Shown here in pieces: positions 7,901 through 14,939 of a DNA stretch of 19,957 nucleotides. This DNA is from CAWJEL01 sp964647255 (lineage in GTDB: Bacteria > Chloroflexota > Anaerolineae > CG2-30-64-16), in NCBI GenBank assembly GCA_964647255.1, contig CAZYGI010000067.1:1-19957 (forward strand). Reading direction: 5' to 3'. Positions within the stretch are counted from its first letter, which is position 1. Each line of letters begins with the position of its first letter. Both the position numbers and the translations under genes were made by a program. The notes beneath the pieces were generated by a model. That model saw only the letters and a program-made list of their open reading frames with translations. It was not told where the DNA came from and ran no database searches.

Positions 7901-9457
7901 TCACCAGACCCCTTCCTGTTGTATCTTCTTAAACAGATAGTTTACATCATAATTCTCGCTCAGCATCCGCGGAAACACCGGCGTGGTGAAGCGGAAGAGC
8001 GGCCCGCGTGAGGTGAAGGTGCCAGCCATCTCCAGGTTGCGGCAGGCGTGGTCGAGATCCGACAGCGGCGCTTCGACCCCGCGGCGCTCCAGCGCTTCGT
8101 CAATGATCTTCACGCTGAACGGGTGCTCGGTCTGCCCCTCGGCCATGATCGCGAAGACGATGGCTTTCTCGAGGTGCGTGGTGTTGTCCATGAACGTGCT
8201 GAGGACGAACGCACGGAAATCTTCGTCGCCGTACACGTCGAAGAGGCTCTCCGGCGCGATCACGCGGCTGCCCTGCCGATCCAGCCGCTCCACCAGGATG
8301 CTGCAATAGAACTGGATCAGGTTCGGCTGGCCCGCGGTCTCATCGAAGATGCGGTTGATGACGTCGTTACGCCGTTCGAAGCGGACGCCGAGCTTTTCGA
8401 GCGGGTCCAGGATCATGGCGGCGGCCTGCTCGCGGCTGAATTCCTTCAGGCGGATGGGCCGGGCGAAGTTGTACAGCGGCGACTCCAGGTCGCTGAACGC
8501 GCGCATCACTTCGCGGAAGCCGCCGACGACGTAGCGCGAGTGCCCCTGGTTGCTCGATGCCCGTAGCGCGTTGAGCAGGGTGTCGTCGTTGTAGTGCCAG
8601 GTGAGCACCTTGTCGAATTCGTCCAGGAAGAAGATGATCGGCCCGCCGTAGCGCTGCGCCATCCGCTGAAGGAAGTCGGGAAAGAAGATCGGAAACTGCT
8701 TCGACGCCAGGCGGGTCAGCTCCTGCGGCCGCAGCTTGCGCACCACTTCCTGGACGAAGCCGGCCGGCGTGGAAAGGGCGCTGCAATCCATGAAGAGGAT
8801 GCGTTCCGATGCGTTCTCGTCGCCCGACTCCTGCGCCTGCTCGCGGAGCTGGCGTTCGACCTCGCGCATCAGCGAGGTCTTGCCGATGCGGCGGATGCCC
8901 ATGATGGCGAAGTTGTTGTCCGCGCCCTGGAGGATGCGGCGCACCTCGAACTCCCGGCCGAAGAACCGAGAACCGATCACCGGCTTGCTGGTTTCGTAGG
9001 GCGTGAGGAGCGCAAGGTCGAGCTGGCCGTTCAGCCGGTCGAGCAGCTCGCCGGAGGGCCGGCGCGACTCGCGCACCGCGGCCAGCGCTAGCGCATCCAA
9101 CACCAGCGCGGGCAGCGCCAGGCGCTTGAACTGGCTGCGCAACTCATCGCCGACGCCGGGGATGCTGCTGGGCGGCAGCACCACGATGGGGTTGCGCTCG
9201 GCCAGCGATTTTGCCCGGATGACCTCCGCCAGGCTGCCCGCAAGCTGGCGCGGCCCCAGCGCGGCCAGATCGCCCTCCGTCACCCAGATGACCGGCGTGC
9301 GATCGGTGAAACGGAGCTTCCAGGCCGAGAAATCCACCAGGTAGACGTGGTAGCCCAGCACTTCCTCGTGCAAGCGGACGCGGTGGCCGAGCGACAGCTC
9401 CACGAACTGGAGGAACTCCGGCATCTCCTGACGCCAGGACTTCTTCCCATCGGTCAT
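7901..9457 (-). CDS. AAA-type ATPase with winged-helix C-terminus
   Basis: 518-residue soluble P-loop NTPase of the AAA_35/STAND-like type. Residues 1-150 form an N-terminal domain I cannot name. Motif FFGREFEVRRIL (165-176) precedes Walker A GIRRIGKTS (187-195) and Walker B IIFFLDEFDK (274-283, D279/E280). The stretch RYVVGGFREVMRAF fits the sensor region, and the C-terminal third (about 420-510) resembles a winged helix that ends in a FTTPVFPRML strand. Unlike the ATPase part of the phosphatase gene, its Walker A is intact. GGGAGGTG sits 4 bases before the ATG and the gene starts 11 bases after the aminopeptidase stop, so they are co-transcribed. Such proteins act as regulatory switches or in anti-invader defence; the substrate here cannot be told. 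Confidence 0.85.
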   Translation of the reverse strand: MTDGKKSWRQEMPEFLQFVELSLGHRVRLHEEVLGYHVYLVDFSAWKLRFTDRTPVIWVTEGDLAALGPRQLAGSLAEVIRAKSLAERNPIVVLPPSSIPGVGDELRSQFKRLALPALVLDALALAAVRESRRPSGELLDRLNGQLDLALLTPYETSKPVIGSRFFGREFEVRRILQGADNNFAIMGIRRIGKTSLMREVERQLREQAQESGDENASERILFMDCSALSTPAGFVQEVVRKLRPQELTRLASKQFPIFFPDFLQRMAQRYGGPIIFFLDEFDKVLTWHYNDDTLLNALRASSNQGHSRYVVGGFREVMRAFSDLESPLYNFARPIRLKEFSREQAAAMILDPLEKLGVRFERRNDVINRIFDETAGQPNLIQFYCSILVERLDRQGSRVIAPESLFDVYGDEDFRAFVLSTFMDNTTHLEKAIVFAIMAEGQTEHPFSVKIIDEALERRGVEAPLSDLDHACRNLEMAGTFTSRGPLFRFTTPVFPRMLSENYDVNYLFKKIQQEGVW

Positions 9458-9468
9458 GAGTCACCTCC

Positions 9469-10824
9469 CTACCACCTGACCAGGTCATACAGGCCCATGA
9501 TCCACACCAGGCCCGGCAGGACCGTGTCGGGGATGCCGACGCGTTCGGCAGCGACGAGCACGGCTTCGACGTCTACCCCGCCGCCGCCCTCGGGCAGCAG
9601 ATCATAGAATCGGGCCGCCAGCCGCGCGGTCTGCTCGTTGCCGACCGGGGTGCTTTCCCAGCGGCCGCCGCCCGCGTTCCAGGGGCAGACCAGCCGGACG
9701 CCATCGCGCTGCGCCCGGACCCCGCTGCGGCGCACTTGCGACAGGCTATCCCACCAGCCGGTCGGCACCGTGATGGTGCGGTGATCCAGCCGCCAGTCGG
9801 CCTCGTTGATGCGCCAATCGCCGCGCTTCAGGATCAGCCGGCCGTTGACGAAGACCGTCGGTTTGCGGATCACCAGATCGCAGTGGATGATCGAAGCGAC
9901 ATCGCCGCCCAGGCTGGCGCTGTGCCCCAGGGCGATATGGACAGTGTGCGCTCGCTTCTGATCCGGGAGCGATGCGCCTGTGAGTTCGAGGATGGCGGGG
10001 TTGAGGCCAAAGCCGACCTCGGCCAGGTTGGTCCAGTTGGCATCCCCCCGGCGCTCGGCGTGGGCGATCTGCGTCGCGTGCAGGTGGCGCGCGGCGGGGC
10101 CATCCTCCGGCTGCATGGTGACCAGCCGGCCCTGGTGGAATGTCAGCAGCAGTTCTTCACCGGCGCCCAAGAGCTTGCCGGGCAGCGCGCCGTTGATCAC
10201 CACCTCGCCGCTGCCGTCCCGCGGCACGAAATAGATTTCGCCGGGCGGCAGGTTGCCCCATGCTCCGTCGGGGATCACGCCATCGCTAACGCCCGGCGGA
10301 TAATCCCAGCCGCCGATCTGGACGGTGAGGCGATGCTCGGCCCCGCGCACGTCGGTTGTAACGAGCTCCAGCCGGTCACCCAGGATCAGGACGACCGAGA
10401 GCAGCCGGGCCCGCTCGGCGATCGCGTCGTAGTCGGTGTCGCAAGCCGCGAGCGCGTCCAGGCTCATGCCCGGCGCATGAACCAGCTTGGCGCGCCGGTG
10501 CCAGCTTGCCTGCAACACCTTGAGCCGGTAGCTCATGTGTTCCGGCAGGTCCGACAGGAAGCTCAGCACCGCGTCTGCCTCCCGGATCGCGGCCTCGGTC
10601 GGCAGCGGCAGCCCATCGAACGCGCCGGCGTCCGACTGCAAGACGCGCGGGACAAACAGCGTGGTCGCTGTAATGCCCAGTTCGCGCGCGGCCCGGACGA
10701 TGACCTCGACGACCTCCAGCGACGCTGAGTCGGCGAAGACCAGCAGGTTCTGGTCGCGGCGCAGGCCCAGGCTGCGGGTCAAAACATTGTTGGCGGCTCG
10801 CGCCAGCCGAACGGGATCAGGCAC
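9469..10824 (-). CDS. M29-like (thermophilic AmpS/AmpT-type) aminopeptidase family protein
   Basis: 451 residues. Overall order matches M29 metallopeptidases: N-terminal Rossmann-like half (RDQNLLVFADSASLEVVEVI), then GNLPPGEIYFVP with candidate metal ligand E196, NGALPGKLL, LAEVGFGLNP with E269, HIALGHSASLGG with H296, and IIHCDLVI with H314 and D316. Metal ligands thus seem present. The catalytic Tyr expected seven residues after the first His is Ala here, and the protein has a C-terminal extension of about 110 residues beyond VFVNGRLIL that I do not recognise, so peptidase activity is uncertain. Start GTG at 10824 lies 12 bases after the glycosyltransferase stop with no strong ribosome-binding site, which suggests coupling to it. 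Confidence 0.72.
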   Translation of the reverse strand: MPDPVRLARAANNVLTRSLGLRRDQNLLVFADSASLEVVEVIVRAARELGITATTLFVPRVLQSDAGAFDGLPLPTEAAIREADAVLSFLSDLPEHMSYRLKVLQASWHRRAKLVHAPGMSLDALAACDTDYDAIAERARLLSVVLILGDRLELVTTDVRGAEHRLTVQIGGWDYPPGVSDGVIPDGAWGNLPPGEIYFVPRDGSGEVVINGALPGKLLGAGEELLLTFHQGRLVTMQPEDGPAARHLHATQIAHAERRGDANWTNLAEVGFGLNPAILELTGASLPDQKRAHTVHIALGHSASLGGDVASIIHCDLVIRKPTVFVNGRLILKRGDWRINEADWRLDHRTITVPTGWWDSLSQVRRSGVRAQRDGVRLVCPWNAGGGRWESTPVGNEQTARLAARFYDLLPEGGGGVDVEAVLVAAERVGIPDTVLPGLVWIMGLYDLVRW

Positions 10825-10836
10825 AGCAACACTCCA

Positions 10837-11805
10837 TTATCCGCACGCCATCGCTTCCAACACCGGCAGGCCGAAGCCTTCATACTCGCTGACAAACACC
10901 GCCGCCCGTGCGAGCGAGTAAAGCGCCGGCTTATCGGCCTCCTCCACCCAACCGGTGAAGTGAACCAGATCGCCCACGCCGAGCCGCGCGGCGGCCGGCC
11001 GCGGATCGGGTGCGAACGCGGTGTCGGTTGCCGGAAGTTTTCCCGCGATGACGAGCGGAGGCGGACCACCGACGATGGCCGAGGGTCCATCGCCGGTGGT
11101 CCATCGGCCCGCCATGTGCGCATATGCCTCGATCGCTCGCGTCACATTTTTCCGCACGTCGAACCCGCCCAGGTAGAGCAGAAACGGCTCATCCGGCAGC
11201 CGATACTTCGCGCGGACGTGGGCCAGCTCGCCGGGCTCGATCACCGGCCGGAAGCGCGGATCGGCGGCCAGATAAACCGTGTGTACGCGCTCGGCGGCGA
11301 TGCCCAGGTGCGCCACGATGTCGCGCTTGCTGGCCTCAGAGTCGGTGAGCACCGCGGCCGCGCGGCGCGCGGTCCGGCCCACCAGCCTGGTGTAGGTTCG
11401 CTGGAGCGGACCGCCGCGGTACCGGGGCAGCAACAGGGGAATCAGGTCATGGATCGTCACGACGACAGGACAAGGTGCGGCCCAGGGCGATCCCCAGTAC
11501 GGCACAAACGCGACCTCTGCCCCGAGCCGCTGGCAGGCCAGAGGAAAGGTCACCTGTTCGAACCAGAGCTTGGCGAGGTTCGTGTTGATGCGGTCGAAGG
11601 GGGTGCCGGCGAGATGTGTGGCGTAGGTCTGATGGCCGATGGCCGTCTGATCCCGTCGACGCGCCCCCGCGTCTCCGCGCGGCTTTACCACGATGAACTC
11701 ATGCGCCTCGCCGGCGCGCGGCAGCCGTTCGGCCAGGGCAGCCAGATACTGCCCGCTGCCGGTGGCAAGTTGGTCCAGGAACCAGCCGTTGATGGCGATG
11801 CGCAT
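10837..11805 (-). CDS. GT4-family glycosyltransferase, C-terminally truncated
   Basis: 322 residues of a GT-B fold, GT4-type enzyme that would transfer sugars from nucleotide donors to polysaccharide or lipid acceptors. It starts with INGWFLDQLATGSGQYLAAL, has VVTIHDLIPLLLP, FLLYLGGFDVRKNV and the donor-site ExxxxxxxE motif EGFGLPVLEAM. The frame ends in TAA directly after EAMACG, where family members normally continue with about 60-90 more residues (TPVVAS..., the end of the donor domain and the C-terminal helix). The next gene begins 12 bases later, so the missing part is not simply out of frame. Probably impaired or a deletion product. The ATG at 11805 has no clear ribosome-binding site. 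Confidence 0.8.
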   Translation of the reverse strand: MRIAINGWFLDQLATGSGQYLAALAERLPRAGEAHEFIVVKPRGDAGARRRDQTAIGHQTYATHLAGTPFDRINTNLAKLWFEQVTFPLACQRLGAEVAFVPYWGSPWAAPCPVVVTIHDLIPLLLPRYRGGPLQRTYTRLVGRTARRAAAVLTDSEASKRDIVAHLGIAAERVHTVYLAADPRFRPVIEPGELAHVRAKYRLPDEPFLLYLGGFDVRKNVTRAIEAYAHMAGRWTTGDGPSAIVGGPPPLVIAGKLPATDTAFAPDPRPAAARLGVGDLVHFTGWVEEADKPALYSLARAAVFVSEYEGFGLPVLEAMACG

Positions 11806-11882
11806 AGCAAATAAATACTACTACAAAATGCGTCCGACGGACAATTTCCCCGGTTGATTTCTGCGAGTTGCGCCGCGTGATT

Positions 11883-11910
11883 CGTATAGTCCAGCATTTT
11901 CTTGTGTTAA
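11883..11910 (-). promoter_or_regulatory. Weak candidate promoter for the glycosyltransferase gene
   Basis: TTAACA (11910-11905) and TATACG (11888-11883) on the minus strand, 16 bases apart, in the A+T-rich half of the 276-base divergent spacer 11806-12081. Matches are partial (4-5 of 6), so confidence is low. Nothing else recognisable is in this half of the spacer. Confidence 0.3.
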
Positions 11911-12022
11911 TTGCGTATTTCAAAGGATAGCGCAGAGCCTGCGAGATGTCAATCTACCCCTGGAAGGCGAGCGCAGCGCTGCCTGCACGGCGATCTGCTG
12001 GGAGGAGACTGGAGGGCCGGCC

Positions 12023-12051
12023 TTGGGACTGCCGCGGCGCTGTGCTATAAT
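12023..12051 (+). promoter_or_regulatory. Predicted sigma70-type promoter for the M50 protease gene
   Basis: TTGGGA (12023-12028), 17-base spacer, perfect TATAAT (12046-12051) with an extended -10 TG at 12043-12044. Transcription would start near 12058, which excludes the longer reading frame that opens at 11911 and supports GTG at 12082 as the start codon. Confidence 0.7.
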
Positions 12052-12081
12052 CTCTCGCACGTCTTTGATGAAAGGAATGCC

Positions 12082-12711
12082 GTGCCAGATTTCTCTCTAT
12101 CGTCCATTTTTGCCAAGATCGTGATCTTGCTGATCGCGTTTCCGATCCATGAGTTCGCGCATGCGTTGGTCGCTTATCGTCTGGGCGATGACACTGCGGC
12201 GCGCCAGGGCCGCCTGACGCTCAATCCATTGGCGCATCTCGATCCCCTCGGCTCGCTCATGCTGGTCTTCAGTTTCATCGGTTGGGCCAAACCGGTGCCG
12301 GTGAATCCGACGCGGCTGCGTTTCGGGCCGCGTGTTGGGCAGGCGTTGGTCGCGGCCGCCGGCCCCGCCAGCAATCTGCTCATGGCGACGTTCGTCGCGG
12401 CGCTGTGGCGGGTGGGCGTGTTCCGGGGCGCCACGCAGAGCGTCGTCGAGTTCGGGCTTGTGTTTATCACGATCAATCTCGCGCTGTGCCTGTTCAATCT
12501 GATCCCATTGGCGCCGCTGGACGGGAGCAGCGTGTTCGCCGGTCTGCTCGGCGCGCGGGGTGCAGCCATTCTGGCGCCGCTGCAAACTTACGGCCCGTTG
12601 ATCCTGATGGCGCTATTGATGATCGGCTTCGCGGTGCCGCAGCTTAACCTCATCGGGCGGGGGATCAACGAGGGCGTGATCAGCCTGACCCGGCTGCTGT
12701 TGGGACTGTGA
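12082..12711 (+). CDS. M50 site-2-protease-like membrane zinc metallopeptidase
   Basis: 209 residues with 4-5 hydrophobic segments. HEFAH (23-27) is the HExxH zinc site inside the first membrane helix; NLIPLAPLDG (139-148, D147) supplies the third zinc ligand; NPLAHLDPLGS and GWAKPVPVNP are typical of the compact M50B/YwhC-like branch. Such proteases cut membrane-embedded substrates such as anti-sigma factors, though substrates of this short branch are mostly unknown. GTG at 12082 is chosen because AAAGGA stands 5 bases upstream and the promoter lies just before it. The gene overlaps the next one by GTGA. Confidence 0.9.
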   Translation: MPDFSLSSIFAKIVILLIAFPIHEFAHALVAYRLGDDTAARQGRLTLNPLAHLDPLGSLMLVFSFIGWAKPVPVNPTRLRFGPRVGQALVAAAGPASNLLMATFVAALWRVGVFRGATQSVVEFGLVFITINLALCLFNLIPLAPLDGSSVFAGLLGARGAAILAPLQTYGPLILMALLMIGFAVPQLNLIGRGINEGVISLTRLLLGL

Positions 12712-13268
12712 GCACGTTGGCCCTGCAGGGCCGGGCGCGCTACCGTGTCCGCCAGTTTTTCGCGGCGGTCGGCGCCTATTTGCGTCCCATCCGGGCTGAG
12801 GAGCTGGCTGCGGCGCGGCGCTGGCTGCCCCAGGCCGCCTGGCCGCTCTTCGACGCGATGCCGCGCACCGATCAGCGGCACAGCCTGGCCGTCTTGGCCG
12901 TGCTGACGTCCCAGGGGCGCGGGGAGGCCGCGTTGATGCAGGCGGCGCTGCTTCATGATGTGGCGAAGAGCGTGAGCGGCGTGACGCTCTTTCACCGGGT
13001 GGCTGTGGTGCTGCTAAAATGGCTCTGGCCCGCCTGGCTGGAGCGACTGGCGCGGCAGCCTGCGCCCGCCCGCGGCAGCCTGCGATACCCGTTTTGGGCG
13101 CATGTTAACCACCCGCGGCTCGGCGCCGAGATGGCCGCCGCGGCAGGATGCGATCCGACCGCGGTCGCATTGATCCGGGCGCACCAGGAGCCGCCCCGCG
13201 CGGCGTGGGATGGCGGAGGCTTCGATGAGATGTTAGCCGCTCTTCAGGCTGCTGACGGTGACAATTGA
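12708..13268 (+). CDS. HD-domain protein (probable metal-dependent phosphohydrolase)
   Basis: 186 residues, GTG start overlapping the M50 stop by 4 bases, so translated together. HD-fold signature: H58 in RTDQRHSL, HD pair at 83-84 in AALLHDVAKS, then a further His-rich stretch WAHVNHPRLGAEM and IRAHQEP. The family hydrolyses phosphate esters, often nucleotides; the specific substrate cannot be told. A short hydrophobic segment (VAVVLLKWLWPAWL, about 98-111) sits mid-protein and may contact the membrane, in line with the neighbouring membrane protease. Confidence 0.82.
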   Translation: MSTLALQGRARYRVRQFFAAVGAYLRPIRAEELAAARRWLPQAAWPLFDAMPRTDQRHSLAVLAVLTSQGRGEAALMQAALLHDVAKSVSGVTLFHRVAVVLLKWLWPAWLERLARQPAPARGSLRYPFWAHVNHPRLGAEMAAAAGCDPTAVALIRAHQEPPRAAWDGGGFDEMLAALQAADGDN

Positions 13269-13285
13269 CAGAACGTACGATATAG

Positions 13286-13436
13286 GTCATTCTGAGGCCC
13301 GATAGGGCCGAAGAATCTCAGGCTTGCCGCAATGTACCACATGGGAGAGACTCGCTGCCTGTGAAGTGCCGCGACGGGATTCTTCGCTGGTGTCTCGTCG
13401 CACAATGTGTTGAGCCCTTAACCCGCTCAGAATGAC
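13286..13436. repeat. Inverted pair of the dispersed TCATTCTGAG...GAAGAATC repeat, without an ORF
   Basis: A plus-strand unit (GGTCATTCTGAG at 13286, GGCCC-gata-GGGCC hairpin, GAAGAATC at 13310-13317) faces a minus-strand unit (TGTCATTCTGAG reading back from 13436, GCGAAGAATC ending at 13378). About 60 bases lie between them. The minus unit continues as CCCGTC, like the ATCTCGTC ends beside the GIY-YIG gene. This fills most of the 186-base space between the HD and TyrA-like genes. It looks like an ORF-less, MITE-like relative of the nuclease-containing arrangement at 7096-7829. Confidence 0.8.
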
Positions 13437-13454
13437 ATATTCGGAAGGATATCC

Positions 13455-14444
13455 ATGGCAGAAAAGGTAGAAAGACTACAGATTTCCATTGTTGGCCTGG
13501 GCCTGATCGGGGCATCGGCCGGGTTGGCGTTGCACCGTCATGCCGACCGGGTGTTCGTCGTCGGACATGATCCCGACTCGGCCCTGGCGGCGAATGCCAA
13601 GAAGATCGGCGCAGTGGATCGCACGGAATGGAATCTTGTGGCCGCTGTGGCGAAAGCGGATCGCGTGCTGTTGGCGCTCCCGGTTGAGCAGGTGTGCGAT
13701 ACGCTCAAGGCCATCGCCGCCGACCTGAAGCCGGGCTGCGTGATCGTGGACACGGCGGATCTGAAGGCGCCGGTCATGGCGAGCGCAGCCGAGTATCTGG
13801 GACCGGATGCCCATTTTATCGGCGGACACCCCATCGTCATCGCGGAGAGTTTTGATCCGTCTGCGGCACGCGTCGATCTCTTCGATCAGAAAACGTTTTG
13901 CCTGACGCCGGATGTGAGCTCGAACGCCGTTGCGGTGCAGCTTGCCGCCGACCTGGCCGAGGCGTTGGGCGCCAAGCCGTTTTTCCTGGATTCCGCGGAG
14001 CACGATGGCATGGCTGCTGCGGTCGAGCATTTGCCGCGCCTGCTGGCGGGTGCACTGCTGTCTGTCACCACCGGCAGCTCGAGCTGGAAGGACATGCGGA
14101 AGCTGGCGGGCAGCCAGTTTTATGCCGGGACCTCCCTCGTAGGCACCGGCAAACACGCTGCGGCCCTGGCCGCCAACCAGGAACAGACGGGCTACTGGCT
14201 GGATCAGCTCATCGAGAAGCTGCGGGAGTGGCAAAAGGCCCTCGCCGAGGGCGATGACGCGGCGGTGTCCAAAGACCTCGACGCGAGCCTGGCCGCCGGA
14301 CAGAAGTGGCTCCTGGACTATCACCGCGGCGTTTGGGATGAGGATTCGAGCGCGCTTGAGCTGCCGACCTCGGGCGGCATGTTCCGGGATCTGCTCGGCT
14401 TTGGCAAGTGGCGGACACCGCCGGACAAGAGCAAGAGCAAGTAA
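13455..14444 (+). CDS. TyrA-like (prephenate/arogenate dehydrogenase family) NAD(P)-dependent dehydrogenase
   Basis: 329 residues. Residues 9-100 are a Rossmann fold with ISIVGLGLIGASAGLAL (GxGxxG at 14-19) and LLALPVEQV. The C-terminal part keeps the TyrA outline: FIGGHPI (121-127), a LFDQKTFCLTP strand, LGAKPFFLDSAEHDGMAAAVEHLP (HD 183-184, HLP 192-194). But the usual GSHPMAG is GGHPIVIAE and the late TRIA-like Arg segment reads GTSLVG, so the substrate may differ from prephenate. AAGGA lies 5 bases before the ATG. The protein ends in a Lys/Ser-rich tail. The GIY-YIG gene follows after one base. Confidence 0.75.
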   Translation: MAEKVERLQISIVGLGLIGASAGLALHRHADRVFVVGHDPDSALAANAKKIGAVDRTEWNLVAAVAKADRVLLALPVEQVCDTLKAIAADLKPGCVIVDTADLKAPVMASAAEYLGPDAHFIGGHPIVIAESFDPSAARVDLFDQKTFCLTPDVSSNAVAVQLAADLAEALGAKPFFLDSAEHDGMAAAVEHLPRLLAGALLSVTTGSSSWKDMRKLAGSQFYAGTSLVGTGKHAAALAANQEQTGYWLDQLIEKLREWQKALAEGDDAAVSKDLDASLAAGQKWLLDYHRGVWDEDSSALELPTSGGMFRDLLGFGKWRTPPDKSKSK

Positions 14445-14445
14445 T

Positions 14446-14691
14446 TTGCCGTACGTCTATATCGTCCGCTGCGCCGACGGGAGCTTCTACACCGGCTGGA
14501 CCACCGATGTCGCGCGCCGCGTGGCCCAGCATAACGCCGGCCGCGGCGCGCGGTACACGCACATGCATCGTCCGGTCGTGCTGGTTTATCAGGAAGCGCA
14601 GCCCGACCGCGCGGCCGCGATGCGCCGCGAGTGGGCAATCAAAAAGCTCGACCGGGAGCACAAAGAGCGCCTGGTCGAGCTTCAACGCTGA
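14446..14691 (+). CDS. GIY-YIG domain protein (YhbQ/UPF0213-like), TTG start
   Basis: 81 residues, almost entirely a GIY-YIG domain: PYVYIVRCADGSFYTGWTTD carries the VYI...YTG motif pair, ARRVAQHNAGRGARYT follows, and REWAIKKLDREHKERLVEL supplies the catalytic-type Glu and basic helix. No ATG or GTG exists before the motif; TTG at 14446 is one base after the TAA of the TyrA-like gene, so translation is probably by reinitiation. It belongs to a different branch from the GIY-YIG protein at 7441-7722 and has no flanking repeats, so it looks like a normal housekeeping copy. Confidence 0.85.
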   Translation: MPYVYIVRCADGSFYTGWTTDVARRVAQHNAGRGARYTHMHRPVVLVYQEAQPDRAAAMRREWAIKKLDREHKERLVELQR

Positions 14692-14710
14692 ACGTCGAGT
14701 CGTCGTTCAG
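14688..14710. terminator. Small stem-loop between convergent genes, possible weak terminator
   Basis: CTGAACG (14688-14694) and CGTTCAG (14704-14710) form a perfect 7-bp stem with a 9-base loop spanning the ends of the GIY-YIG and mop genes. There is no T-run on either side, so termination is uncertain. Confidence 0.35.
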
Positions 14711-14910
14711 TCCTTGGCCACCATCACTTCCGTCGCCTTGACGACCGCGTACACCTCATCGCCGCCCTTGAGCTTCAGGCCCTCCGCCGAGCCGCGGGTG
14801 ATCGCGGCCACGAATTCGAGCTCCCCGACGGCCACCACGACTTCGGCCATGATGCTGCCGAGCTTGATGGATTTGACCGTACCTTTGAACTGATTGCGCG
14901 CGCTGAGCAT
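14707..14910 (-). CDS. mop: Molbindin-like Mop domain protein
   Basis: 67 residues forming a single Mop/TOBE domain: ARNQFKGTVKSIKLGSIMAEVVV and then ELEFVAAITRGSAEGLKLKGGDEVYAVVKATEVMV. Molbindins assemble as oligomers and bind molybdate or tungstate, buffering the oxyanion in the cytoplasm. AGGAGGAGG precedes the ATG by a few bases. It is the last gene of the tup operon, 29 bases after tupA, which fits a storage role for imported tungstate. Confidence 0.9.
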   Translation of the reverse strand: MLSARNQFKGTVKSIKLGSIMAEVVVAVGELEFVAAITRGSAEGLKLKGGDEVYAVVKATEVMVAKD

Positions 14911-14939
14911 GTCCTCCTCCTGGGTGTTCGGGATAGGCG

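Noticed and set aside
9736..10728. 330-codon plus-strand frame opposite the M29-like gene
   Set aside because: Shadow of the minus-strand gene, which carries the conserved metal-site motifs.
11685..11923. Minus-strand frames of 70-74 codons upstream of and overlapping the glycosyltransferase start
   Set aside because: Out of frame with the GT4 motif sequence and without recognisable content.
11911..12081. N-terminal extension of the M50 protease from ATG 11911
   Set aside because: It would span the TTGGGA-TATAAT promoter, encodes low-quality sequence, and GTG 12082 has a good ribosome-binding site.
13265..13285. TTGACA at 13265 with TATAGG as a promoter
   Set aside because: Spacing is only 10 bases, too short for a sigma70 promoter.
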